This document shows positions 8,090 to 16,627 of a stretch of DNA of 64,000 nucleotides, one piece after another. A program made the position numbers and the translations under genes. Within the stretch, counting starts at the first letter, position 1, and the number at the start of each line of letters is the position of its first letter. The notes beneath the pieces are model-generated. The model saw nothing but the letters and a program-made list of their open reading frames with translations. It was not told the origin of the DNA and searched no databases. Source of the stretch: UBA961 sp014191195 (GTDB lineage: Bacteria > Bacteroidota > Ignavibacteria > Kapaibacteriales > UBA961). Location of the stretch: the NCBI GenBank assembly GCA_964204605.1, contig OZ123195.1, forward strand, positions 620,001-684,000, read 5' to 3'.

Positions 8090-9385
8090 TTAATTCTCGA
8101 TTTGCTGAAATATTTTTGTTGTTTCTTTTTCTAATGAATTCTTTAACTCACGCACTTCATCGCATACTGGAATCAAATTTTTAAGGAAAGATTCTAGGAC
8201 TTTTTTATTCTGTAGCACAGTATGATCAATTTGCAAAGCATCTTTAATCCAGTCTAATAGAGATCGTCTAAGTTGTGAATTAGAAAGGGTTTTATCTAAA
8301 GGTTGCTGAAGGATAAAGGGATCTTTTTCAATTTGTTCTAGCAATGATTCATAGGCAATAAGTGTTCGGATTTGTTCAAAACCATTACCAGCATTTAGCG
8401 AGTTAAATACCGCCGTAAATGATTTATCAAATAAATGAGTTTCTTCTGGTAGCCCTGCAGTTGCAAAAATCAATGATAATTTTCTTACATCTTGAGAATC
8501 AGCTAATGTTCTGCCATCCAGAAATGCTAATGCTCTTAATAAATCTAAAGCTTTTGCTTGAGTTCTTGGGGAAATGTAAAAGTCTGAATATTCATTACTT
8601 TGATGTCCCTTAAATTTCTCTCTTAGGCCTCTATTTCTAGCAAACTCATAATGCCTGATAACCAAATTAGTAAAGTAAAGCATTTCTGCAGAGATTCTGA
8701 ATTCATAGGTAGAATCAAGGCCATTAATCATTTTTTTTAAACGATATAAATGATTGTAAGGTATTTTTTTTGTGGGTGCAATTATGCGATTAGAATGTTG
8801 AGAATATTGCACTCCAATTTTAAATTGAATCAAGGGGTCTTTATCAGGTAATATAATTGCTTTAAAAAGAAATCTATCAAGAATTGCCTCTGTAACTTCG
8901 CTAATTCTTAGATAATTAGTAGCAGCTATCACAGTATGAATGTTTGCTTCAACATTTTGAACACCTCTTATTAATCTGCGTTCATTTAATAGAGAAAGCA
9001 AGGCTCTTAAAGTAAAATCATTAGCATCAAAAATTTCATCTATAAAGCCAAATTCAGATTCAACTAATGAACCTTCGGTATTATGAAAAATCTTACCAGT
9101 TTTTAACTTTTCAATATCTAATCCACCAAAGTAGGTATCTGGTTGCTGCTCTTTACTTGCTTGCACTCTAAAAGTTCTTGCACCTTCTATGCATGCAAAT
9201 AACTGTTCAGCCAATAATGATTTACCAGCACCAGTTCTACTTTGAAGAAGTAAGTGCTCGCCTGTAAGAAATGCACAAAAAGCTTGCTCGATAACTTCCT
9301 CTCTATTTATTACTCTACGAGCTACAAATTCTTGAGCTTGTTTAATAGTTAAGGCTATTTCTTCTAATGAGAATTGAGAGTCCAT
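8090..9385 (-). CDS. MoxR/RavA-family AAA+ ATPase
   Basis: A 431-residue AAA+ ATPase. Walker A is SRTGAGKS at about 50-57 and Walker B is FIDEI at 114-118. Sensor 1 (AATN) and the arginine finger region (ILDRF) follow. The LLSLLNERRLIRG segment resembles RavA (its LLTAINER segment). Family members remodel protein complexes together with a VWA partner, and that partner is encoded immediately downstream. The C-terminal 100 residues are helical and may contact the client or partner. The 173-base upstream gap (9386-9558) holds no recognisable promoter motif, only AT-rich sequence. Family call is firm; the process served is not known. Confidence 0.87.
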   Translation of the reverse strand: MDSQFSLEEIALTIKQAQEFVARRVINREEVIEQAFCAFLTGEHLLLQSRTGAGKSLLAEQLFACIEGARTFRVQASKEQQPDTYFGGLDIEKLKTGKIFHNTEGSLVESEFGFIDEIFDANDFTLRALLSLLNERRLIRGVQNVEANIHTVIAATNYLRISEVTEAILDRFLFKAIILPDKDPLIQFKIGVQYSQHSNRIIAPTKKIPYNHLYRLKKMINGLDSTYEFRISAEMLYFTNLVIRHYEFARNRGLREKFKGHQSNEYSDFYISPRTQAKALDLLRALAFLDGRTLADSQDVRKLSLIFATAGLPEETHLFDKSFTAVFNSLNAGNGFEQIRTLIAYESLLEQIEKDPFILQQPLDKTLSNSQLRRSLLDWIKDALQIDHTVLQNKKVLESFLKNLIPVCDEVRELKNSLEKETTKIFQQIEN

Positions 9386-9558
9386 AGAACTGTTCTCTAT
9401 TTTGAATATAACATGTGAAATCAGTAAGAATTCTATTGAGATTAGAACTCTATTTGTTTAAGATAAGGAATACTTCTAAGTAAAAAATCTGTTAAAGGGA
9501 TTCAAAAGAGATCGATAGAATATATATGAAGTTTCTTGTATAAAGTATATATCGAAGA

Positions 9559-10797
9559 TTAGAAAAGCTCCATTAAATGATAATCTACTATTTTCCTATA
9601 TAATGTTCTTTCACTAATTCCTAAAACTTTTGCAGCTAATCGTCTATTACCATCAAAACGCTTTAATGCAGCTATAATTAATTTCCTTTCCATTTCTTCT
9701 AATCGAAAATCTAGTTCTTGGGTCATATTGTCTGAAATTGTAGAATGTTCTACCTGCTGTGTAGATTGATTGTGCATCTGATTTGTTTGTAATTGATTTA
9801 CTTCGATATGAGTGATTTTATCAAATATAGCAGCTAATGCTCGTTTAATATCGGCTACATCAGTATGTAGCTCTAATAAAGTTCTCAGAAGAAGAGATTC
9901 ATCTTGTGATGTTGACTGGCTATGTTGATCATTTGGTTTAGGCAGTATAATGATTGATTCTTCTTTAAGAATTGAGCTTGAAAAATCATCAACTTGTATT
10001 CTTAGATGTCTTTTAATAAGATCAGGAGTTATTAAAGCCCCACGCTCTAGTGTTACAACTGTTTCTATAAAATTTCTTAATTCACGAATATTACCTTGCC
10101 ATGGAAAACTTTTTAATAAAAGTTCTGCTTCAAAAGAAACACCTTTACATTCAATTCCTAATTTTCGAGCAACTTTATCACTAAAGAATTCAATTAATAG
10201 GGGAATATCTTCAGGATGTTTCCTTAAGGCAGGTAATCGTAAATGGACAGAGTTTAATCTAAAAAAGAGGTCATGCCTAAATTGTTGTTTCCTAACTTCA
10301 TATTCTAAATCCCTATTTGTAGCCGTAATGATACGTACATCTACTTTATGAATATCCGAAGACCCTAATCGAGAAAATTCACCGCTTTCTAACACTCTTA
10401 ATAATTTTACTTGAGTGCTAATTGGCATTTCTCCAATTTCATCTAAAAATATTGAACCATGATTAGCAACTTCAAAAAAGCCTTTTCTTTGTTCAACAGC
10501 TCCTGTAAAGGCTCCTTTTTCATGACCAAATAATTCTGATTCTAATAATGTCTCTGGAATTGCTCCACAATTAACAGACACAAAAGGGTACTTTTTTCTA
10601 TTGCTTAATCCATGAATAGCCTGAGCAAATACCTCTTTACCTGTGCCAGTTTCCCCAGTAATTAAAACGCTTAAATCAGTTGGAGCAACAGACAATAATT
10701 TTTGAATAACTTCTGAAATTACCTGAGAGTTACCAATGATTCCATATCGTACTTGTAAAAAATGTTGTGTAGTATTGTCAATAACCTCTGCTTTCAT
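9559..10797 (-). CDS. Sigma-54-dependent activator without a sensor domain
   Basis: A 412-residue bacterial enhancer-binding protein. The AAA+ domain starts almost at the N-terminus (about residue 18). Walker A is GETGTGKE at 48-55, the sigma-54-contacting loop GAFTGA is at 95-100 and Walker B is IFLDEIGEMP near 116-125. A Fis-type helix-turn-helix lies at about 370-408 (NRRLAAKVLGISERTLYRK). There is no receiver, GAF or PAS domain, so activity is probably set by expression level or a protein partner, as for PspF. A low-complexity Gln/Ser/His-rich linker at about 285-365 separates AAA+ and DNA-binding domains. Its ATG overlaps the stop of the upstream rhodanese gene in a TAATG junction, implying translational coupling. 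Confidence 0.9.
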   Translation of the reverse strand: MKAEVIDNTTQHFLQVRYGIIGNSQVISEVIQKLLSVAPTDLSVLITGETGTGKEVFAQAIHGLSNRKKYPFVSVNCGAIPETLLESELFGHEKGAFTGAVEQRKGFFEVANHGSIFLDEIGEMPISTQVKLLRVLESGEFSRLGSSDIHKVDVRIITATNRDLEYEVRKQQFRHDLFFRLNSVHLRLPALRKHPEDIPLLIEFFSDKVARKLGIECKGVSFEAELLLKSFPWQGNIRELRNFIETVVTLERGALITPDLIKRHLRIQVDDFSSSILKEESIIILPKPNDQHSQSTSQDESLLLRTLLELHTDVADIKRALAAIFDKITHIEVNQLQTNQMHNQSTQQVEHSTISDNMTQELDFRLEEMERKLIIAALKRFDGNRRLAAKVLGISERTLYRKIVDYHLMELF

Positions 10798-11429
10798 TAG
10801 GCACCTTTACCTGATCCATTTTTTTTCCAATCTTCCCATCCACCTATGTAGATATATACTTTTAGAAATCCTAATCCAATTAATCCATTACATACATCAT
10901 GACTAAGTTCACAGTCTCCACCGCCACAATACACTATTATTCTTTTATCTTTTGGTAAAGAAATTAATTCTGGAATATGTTGTTCAAATTCCATAGCAAA
11001 TACATGCTTAGAATTTGGAATATGACCTTCAGCAAATTCATGCTCATTTCTGGCATCAATCACAAGTACATTTGGGTCTTTTAATAATTGTAATATTTGT
11101 TTATACACAATAGATTTAGCTTTTATTGGTCCACTCTCAACAGAGATATTTTTAATCGAGTCTTGAATTCTCTTTACTTTCTTAATAGAATCTTGTAATG
11201 CCTTTTTCATCAAAGAAACGCTGTCAATTACTACTTTTACAGTATCTGCAGTAAGTGTTGAAGCAGTATCTATCAGTAAAAACTCATCATCAGAAGCAAT
11301 AGCAACTTCTTGCTTTTCTCTGATAAGACTGATACCATTGGAATGTCCAAAAAAGTTGAACCATAATGCTAGTATCATTGATAAGCCTAGAATAAAAGCA
11401 ATATCTTTTAATTGTTGATTTGATTTCAT
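10797..11429 (-). CDS. Membrane-anchored rhodanese-like domain protein
   Basis: From ATG 11429 this is about 210 residues. An N-terminal membrane segment (DIAFILGLSMILALWFNFFG, about residues 9-28) is followed by a helical linker and a rhodanese domain at about 95-205. VLVIDARNEHEFAEGHIPNS is the N-terminal family signature and IVYCGGGDCELSHDV is the active-site loop with the catalytic Cys. The loop has a second Cys. Rhodaneses handle sulfane sulfur or act as redox relays; the domain here is probably periplasmic. The gene is coupled by a one-base overlap to the sigma-54 activator gene, so the two products may work together. An in-frame ATG at 11468 would add 13 residues and is less likely. 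Confidence 0.83.
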   Translation of the reverse strand: MKSNQQLKDIAFILGLSMILALWFNFFGHSNGISLIREKQEVAIASDDEFLLIDTASTLTADTVKVVIDSVSLMKKALQDSIKKVKRIQDSIKNISVESGPIKAKSIVYKQILQLLKDPNVLVIDARNEHEFAEGHIPNSKHVFAMEFEQHIPELISLPKDKRIIVYCGGGDCELSHDVCNGLIGLGFLKVYIYIGGWEDWKKNGSGKGA

Positions 11430-11457
11430 GATTGACTCTGGATGTAAAATAAGGCAA

Positions 11458-11487
11458 ACTGACAGCAAAATATGAAATATTGTCAGT
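11458..11487. repeat. Inverted repeat upstream of the rhodanese/sigma-54 activator operon
   Basis: ACTGACA at 11458-11464 and TGTCAGT at 11481-11487 form perfect 7-base arms around a 16-base AT-rich centre. They lie 30-58 bases upstream of the rhodanese start, where an operator could sit. No T-run follows. Confidence 0.25.
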
Positions 11488-11522
11488 ATACCGACATAGA
11501 ATTATTGAAAAAAAATGAAAAT

Positions 11523-14216
11523 TTAGAAATTTGTGCCAATCGCAAAAGAAAATAAAAGGGGTCCTTGAACAATACCATCTGGATTTTTTACAAAATAGAA
11601 GCTTTTGCCAGCGGTAATTCTGGCATTTCCAATGGGTGTATCAGCTATTATTCCTATACCTAATCCATGTTGTAGTTCTGCGATTTTAATAGTTTCAAAA
11701 GAAGACCAAGTAGATCCCATATCGTATCTGATAGAAAGATATGTAGGAAAAAATAATTTTATAGAAGATTTGATTCTATATTCTAGTGAAGCTAGTGCTA
11801 ATTGTAAACCACGCTTATCATCTTCTCTTTTCCCATAGAACATATCATCTCTACCTAATGAAAAGTATTCTGCAATGGGTAATGTATTATCTGAAAAGCC
11901 AAATATTACTGAAGGTGTAAATGTATGATTATCAAAAGTAAATGATCTTTTTAATGCAAATTGAGCTTTAGAAAAAGAAGGATTGTTCTCGAAGGAAAAA
12001 ATACTTGACTCTAAAGAAAATTCCAGAAATGTTCCCTTACTGGGTAAATCAGCATTATCTCTTGTATCATATTTCCCAGTCAATTTAGCCGTACATATCT
12101 TACTGTACATAAAGTCTGGTTTTTCTGTTTTATCAAAGAATCGTTGTTTATCATATCGTATATCAAATAATAATAAACCAGATCTCCCTAAATATCTTGA
12201 AAAAACACTTTTTATCCCATAATGTTCTTCGGTAAGCTCATTTCCTTTTCTCTTAGTATAACTATTAAAATCACTAGAAAAAATATCTGAGTATGTATAG
12301 ATTCCTTTTGATAAAGAATAAGCGGTCAGATTCCAATTCCACAAAGAACCAAGTATACTTGGGAATTTTAATGTTCCTTCGATTTTGTAATTTCTTTGTC
12401 CACCCGCAATATTGATATATGCTTCTATATCTTTACCAAAAAGCTCCATTTGTTTAGCTTCTATACTAAGCTGACCAAATCTTTCATTATCTACACGAGC
12501 ACCTAATTTGATACTTTGATTTGGGTATTGTTTTACTGCAATATCTAATAGGAAAGTATCATTGATAATCTTTGTTTTAAAATCTATATCCTGATAAGCA
12601 TTACTCCCAGAAATTTTCTCCCAAGAATCATTTACAAGTTTACTATGTAAAAGTGAGGGGATTGTTTCAATCTCTCTTTTAAGTATATCACTTACAGTTT
12701 TTGAATTTGTTCTAATGATTATATTTTGAACTTTTGGTATTGTTATTATCCATGTGAGTTTTCTATCTCCTTGATTATCATATATATAGTCAACATCAAT
12801 AAAACTATAGTGATTATTCCTAAGAACATGAAGAATCTTCTCTTTTGTTTTAATAATTGTATCAAGATTGAACTGTGTATGTGTTAATCCACTTACTGAA
12901 TCTTGAATAGTTTGTTTGACATTTTCTGATAAAATATGCAATGAATCTTGTATTTGAACGGTGCTTGCAGTTATGATTGATGGATACAAGGGCTCTGCAT
13001 TCAACATACCTTCTTTTATATTGATACATTCTATATCATTACAAAGAGATTGATTCTGAAAATATGCTTTAAGAATATTTGAAAACTGAGTGCGCAAGAC
13101 ATGCGTATTTCCAGATACTATTTGTTGATTAAACTTTATTGAATCAATATTTTCAAGAGGTTTTGTTAATTGTTGATTAAATATTGAGTCTTGTTTAAGG
13201 ATAATCAATTGTTTAATAGATTCTATTTGTAATTGTGCTGCATTCTCACCTTTGTTTAGCAAAGAATGAATATCAGAAAAATCTGTATTTTTTGTATATC
13301 CTAAATCAGGACTAATTGTTATATCGGCAAGAGATAAACTTTTTTGTTCATTATCTCTTAACAAGATACCCACAACTTGATCGGCAATAGACCAAGGTGT
13401 ATTCAAATCTTGATTGACTAGTAAAGGAGATACTGTATTGACGGCAATAATAATATCAGGTGAAAATTCCGATTGAGCTGCTTCTACTGGTATATTATTC
13501 TTAATTCCACCATCAACTACTAGAGAACTATCTATAATAATAGGGGTATAACGCAATGGTATGGTAGCACTTGCCCTTATTGCTCTGATAAGATTCCCTT
13601 CTTTAATGATATACTCTTTTCCATGAGTTAAATCTGTGGTTATTGCTCTAAAAGGAATTTTTAGACTATCAAAAGAATGAGAACTATAATAGGGTGCATT
13701 CCAAAGTAATTTTTGAAGAAAATATTGAAAGTTATTTCCATTGGAAATAGCTTCTGGAACAACAAAAGAAAAATCATTAAAGCGAAGTGTAATCAGCATT
13801 CGATCATTATCAATTTTCTGATCTAAAAACATATCATTTCTATCTTGATCTTTCAATAAAGAAAACATCTCGTCCCAAGCTGTATTTTTTACAATATGTT
13901 CTAAAGTATCAGCTGAATATCCAGTTGCATATAAACCACCTACAATTGCACCAATACTTGTTCCTACTATATAGTCTATAGGTATTTTGTTTTGTTCTAA
14001 AACCTTTAAAACTCCAATCTGAGATAAGCCCCTAGAACCTCCACCAGATAGGACTAATGCTATTTTGGGTCGTAATTTATGAGGTGATTTAATCAGCCAA
14101 TCAGGTGGATTAGTAATGCGAGTATGTACTTCTAAGGTATAACCATATAAAGAACTATTATTCATAAGGAATAATACTATCAATATGCTATACATATGTT
14201 TACTGAGAATTCTCAT
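11523..14216 (-). CDS. Patatin-like phospholipase fused to an Omp85-type outer-membrane barrel
   Basis: From ATG 14216 the protein is 897 residues. A signal peptide (about 1-27, MYSILIVLFLMNNSSLYG core) precedes a patatin domain with oxyanion loop SGGGSRG at 57-63, nucleophile motif GTSIG at 85-89 and catalytic Asp in DGGIKNNIP near 235. The middle (about 380-560) looks like POTRA-type sequence. The C-terminal 340 residues form a predicted beta-barrel of the surface-antigen/Omp85 class, ending in Phe (TNF). This is the type Vd autotransporter or PlpD-like plan, in which a lipase domain is carried to or across the outer membrane by its own barrel. Bacteroidota homologues are common and mostly uncharacterised. 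The frame is open to 14267, but 14216 gives the better signal peptide. Confidence 0.88.
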   Translation of the reverse strand: MRILSKHMYSILIVLFLMNNSSLYGYTLEVHTRITNPPDWLIKSPHKLRPKIALVLSGGGSRGLSQIGVLKVLEQNKIPIDYIVGTSIGAIVGGLYATGYSADTLEHIVKNTAWDEMFSLLKDQDRNDMFLDQKIDNDRMLITLRFNDFSFVVPEAISNGNNFQYFLQKLLWNAPYYSSHSFDSLKIPFRAITTDLTHGKEYIIKEGNLIRAIRASATIPLRYTPIIIDSSLVVDGGIKNNIPVEAAQSEFSPDIIIAVNTVSPLLVNQDLNTPWSIADQVVGILLRDNEQKSLSLADITISPDLGYTKNTDFSDIHSLLNKGENAAQLQIESIKQLIILKQDSIFNQQLTKPLENIDSIKFNQQIVSGNTHVLRTQFSNILKAYFQNQSLCNDIECINIKEGMLNAEPLYPSIITASTVQIQDSLHILSENVKQTIQDSVSGLTHTQFNLDTIIKTKEKILHVLRNNHYSFIDVDYIYDNQGDRKLTWIITIPKVQNIIIRTNSKTVSDILKREIETIPSLLHSKLVNDSWEKISGSNAYQDIDFKTKIINDTFLLDIAVKQYPNQSIKLGARVDNERFGQLSIEAKQMELFGKDIEAYINIAGGQRNYKIEGTLKFPSILGSLWNWNLTAYSLSKGIYTYSDIFSSDFNSYTKRKGNELTEEHYGIKSVFSRYLGRSGLLLFDIRYDKQRFFDKTEKPDFMYSKICTAKLTGKYDTRDNADLPSKGTFLEFSLESSIFSFENNPSFSKAQFALKRSFTFDNHTFTPSVIFGFSDNTLPIAEYFSLGRDDMFYGKREDDKRGLQLALASLEYRIKSSIKLFFPTYLSIRYDMGSTWSSFETIKIAELQHGLGIGIIADTPIGNARITAGKSFYFVKNPDGIVQGPLLFSFAIGTNF

Positions 14217-14346
14217 GATATATGGATTTACTATAGAAAGTGCATAGTAAATTAACAATTCTATCAACGATAGTCTTTAGATTGTACAATAAAAACCATA
14301 AGCTATGTTCGTGGCTTTGAATATAAGTATTAAAGAATATCTACAC

Positions 14347-15912
14347 TTAGTTTGAGATATGTAATGATACAGATATTCTCAGAGCTTCTTCTAATAATCC
14401 TTTTCTTCTGATTGCTCCCCAAATCTCAATATCAGCTATTAAACCTTTTAAGGATTTGACACTTATCGTAACTTCATGTTGTTTAATCGTACAATATAAA
14501 TCATCAACGATCTGATGTTGTCTTCTATCTAAACCTTCCGCAATTCTTAGAATACCAGATAAAATAGTTACTATTCTTTGTTTTTCTAAAGATAGATGTG
14601 AAAAGCTAAGATGTTTCTTTTTAGGATGGCTTTTTCGATGATATCGTGCAATATTTGCAATGATATCAGATTCATCATTTGTAAAACCTGGCATTACGCA
14701 ATTTGATATAATATAATAACTGTGCTTATGATGTTGCTCTGGGGATACATGATAACCAACATCATGTAATAATGATGCAGCTTCTAAAAGTTCTCTTTCT
14801 GAGTCACCCAATCCATGTAATGTAATTGTATCGTCAAACAATTTTAATGCGATATTCTTTACATGTTCTGCATGTTCAATATTTACTCCGTATACTTCAC
14901 ATAAATGGTAGACAGTTTCATATCTCAATCTGCTTAAATGATGAAATTCTCTGATATCTTTTTCTTTTTGAATTGTATCAAAAATAATTCCTTCCCTTAA
15001 TGCATAAGCAGATATTGTGACTTTTTGAATGTTTAATCCTAAAATAATTTGTTCAAATATTAATGATCCTGCAAGAATAATATCTGCCCTCTTTTGTTCT
15101 ATTCCTGGTATAAGACTTCTTTCTTGTGTTGAGTAAGCAGCAGTTATGAGAGAAATATGTTTTAAAATTTCTTCTCTCGAAATTGTTATGCCATTTAATG
15201 ATTCATTTTGTACGATGCCCTTAGATAGTAAACACATATTTGCTATAGTATATATTGTTCCACTTGTCCCTACTACTGTTTCAAATCCATGCTCTAATAA
15301 AGAAGAAAATGTAGGGGCTAAATCACCTTGAATCAGTAGTCTACATTCTTTGATAGATTGTTCATTAGCAATACCATTAGGAAAAAACCTTTGGGTTAAT
15401 CTAATAGAACCAAGCTTAGCACTATGAACATAACTAACTTCACCAAGAACTCCAATTGCCGTTTCTGTACTTCCACCACCTATATCTATGATGAGTGCTT
15501 TTTTAGTTAAAATTGGTAAAGCATGCACTGCACCAACATAAATTAATCGTCCTTCCTCATATCCTGAAACTACTTCAACATGAATACCAGTTGCAAATGC
15601 TACTTTTTCAATAAAGTCATCTCTGTTCTCAGCTTCTCTTAAAGCACTTGTTCCAATAGCTTTAATCGTAGAACCAGCTTTTTCAGACATAGCACTAAAT
15701 TTTTTCATTGCTTGTATTCCTCTCATGATGGAATCTGTATGCAATTGCTTCATATCTGTTGCTCCACTGCCAAGCCTTACTTGATCTTTATCCTTACTAT
15801 GTATTTTTAGTATACCTTTAGAATTCACAGATCCTATGATAGCATGAAAAGAGTTTGTTCCTAAATCAATAGCCATTATTAATGGAGTATCTTTGGTTTG
15901 AATCGAATGCAT
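14347..15912 (-). CDS. Ppx/GppA phosphatase with HD domain
   Basis: This 521-residue enzyme belongs to the exopolyphosphatase/guanosine pentaphosphatase family. The N-terminal ASKHA-fold motifs are MAIDLGTNSFHAIIG (phosphate 1), LIDIGGGSTETAIG (phosphate 2) and VGTSGT. A C-terminal HD-type domain at about 320-490 contains LLHDVGYHV. It probably hydrolyses polyphosphate or pppGpp; sequence alone cannot separate the two. The gene is the last of a run starting with clpS (clpS, 64-residue membrane protein, ppx), with gaps of 4-5 bases, so it is probably transcribed with protein-quality-control functions. Length is normal for the long family form. Confidence 0.9.
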   Translation of the reverse strand: MHSIQTKDTPLIMAIDLGTNSFHAIIGSVNSKGILKIHSKDKDQVRLGSGATDMKQLHTDSIMRGIQAMKKFSAMSEKAGSTIKAIGTSALREAENRDDFIEKVAFATGIHVEVVSGYEEGRLIYVGAVHALPILTKKALIIDIGGGSTETAIGVLGEVSYVHSAKLGSIRLTQRFFPNGIANEQSIKECRLLIQGDLAPTFSSLLEHGFETVVGTSGTIYTIANMCLLSKGIVQNESLNGITISREEILKHISLITAAYSTQERSLIPGIEQKRADIILAGSLIFEQIILGLNIQKVTISAYALREGIIFDTIQKEKDIREFHHLSRLRYETVYHLCEVYGVNIEHAEHVKNIALKLFDDTITLHGLGDSERELLEAASLLHDVGYHVSPEQHHKHSYYIISNCVMPGFTNDESDIIANIARYHRKSHPKKKHLSFSHLSLEKQRIVTILSGILRIAEGLDRRQHQIVDDLYCTIKQHEVTISVKSLKGLIADIEIWGAIRRKGLLEEALRISVSLHISN

Positions 15913-15917
15913 TTGTT

Positions 15918-16112
15918 CTATTTCCGGGGATTCTTTTTTTCTTCTAAAACGGTGATTTTATCATTTTTAAATAATACTGTATCTGATGTTGTTTGTTTTT
16001 GAGATGTATTAATAATTCTTATAAAAAATCTCCTAAAAACTCCCTTGATAAATGTTATAAAAAAAGTTATAAATAATATGATTACAATAATTATAAGAAA
16101 AATCTTTCCCAT
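15918..16112 (-). CDS. Small single-pass membrane protein of unknown function
   Basis: The product is 64 residues: an N-terminal hydrophobic helix (IFLIIIVIILFITFFITFI, about 4-22) followed by a basic, polar tail rich in Lys, Thr and Asp. I recognise no family. It is kept as a gene because it fills the gap between clpS and ppx with spacers of 4 and 5 bases, which is hard to explain otherwise. The shape resembles small membrane proteins of the FeoB-associated or YtxH size class, but no motif supports an assignment. Confidence 0.6.
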   Translation of the reverse strand: MGKIFLIIIVIILFITFFITFIKGVFRRFFIRIINTSQKQTTSDTVLFKNDKITVLEEKKNPRK

Positions 16113-16116
16113 AAAA

Positions 16117-16425
16117 TTAATACTCGATATGTGTTTTTAAATCAATCTCTTCAAGTACAGCGCTTACAAAAAGACAATCTACAATGGAACCTTGGAATAC
16201 ATTTGATTTCCCATTATTATGAACTTCCCACGTATACTGTTCTGCCTTTTGTATTGAACAATGTGTTGCTTTTAAAATCTGAACGATAACTTCATCAAAA
16301 GTATGATAATCATCATTAAAAAGAATCACATTTCCATTACCATTGGCATTTTGAGAATCAACTGTTTCTATTTCATAAATTTCTAGTATATCTGGAGCTT
16401 GCTCTGTAGAATGCATAAGGAACAT
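16117..16425 (-). CDS. clpS: ATP-dependent Clp protease adaptor ClpS
   Basis: A 102-residue protein with the ClpS core: NVILFNDDYHTFDEV, including the substrate-pocket Asn-Asp-Asp segment, then ILKATHCSIQKAEQYTWEVH, which matches the HP-Ala-x-x-h-Thr pattern of the ClpA-binding face. ClpS delivers N-degron substrates to the ClpA/ClpC unfoldase. The conserved His of the usual VHxxG segment is present (VHNNGKS). The start could be ATG 16425 or 16416. It is the first gene of a tight run with the small membrane protein and ppx. No clpA or aat gene is in the window. Confidence 0.85.
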   Translation of the reverse strand: MFLMHSTEQAPDILEIYEIETVDSQNANGNGNVILFNDDYHTFDEVIVQILKATHCSIQKAEQYTWEVHNNGKSNVFQGSIVDCLFVSAVLEEIDLKTHIEY

Positions 16426-16475
16426 GATATCTTAATCTTGTTTATAGAATTTCTTATGCAAAAATAAGAAAGTGT

Positions 16476-16513
16476 AATCTCATGAAAAATCCTAAAGAGA
16501 AATACATGAGATT
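16476..16513. repeat. Inverted repeat in the clpS-tetR divergent region
   Basis: AATCTCATG at 16476-16484 and CATGAGATT at 16505-16513 are perfect 9-base arms separated by 20 bases. A second overlapping pair (TCATGAAAA/TTTTCATGA) and a separate 8-base hairpin at 16450-16471 lie beside it. This is a possible operator for the neighbouring TetR protein; the spacing is wider than usual for TetR sites. Confidence 0.3.
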
Positions 16514-16553
16514 TTCATGATTTATAGTTTTAATATCAAGAATATTTATTCTG

Positions 16554-16585
16554 TTTGGTGATTGTTGTAAATACGTCTATATTTC
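16554..16585 (+). promoter_or_regulatory. Candidate Bacteroidota-type promoter for tetR-TonB receptor
   Basis: TTTG at 16554-16557 and TATATTTC at 16578-16585 are separated by 20 bases, matching the Bacteroidota -33 TTTG and -7 TAnnTTTG layout with one mismatch. Transcription would start near 16592, favouring ATG 16628 over the upstream TTG as the TetR start. Confidence 0.45.
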
Positions 16586-16627
16586 GACTCATTGGTCAAT
16601 AAAAAGAATACACAACTTGTTAATACT

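Noticed and set aside
9386..9558. Sigma-54 promoter (-24 GG/-12 GC) near the two activator genes
   Set aside because: No TGGCAC-N5-TTGC-like sequence was found on either strand in the intergenic regions read.
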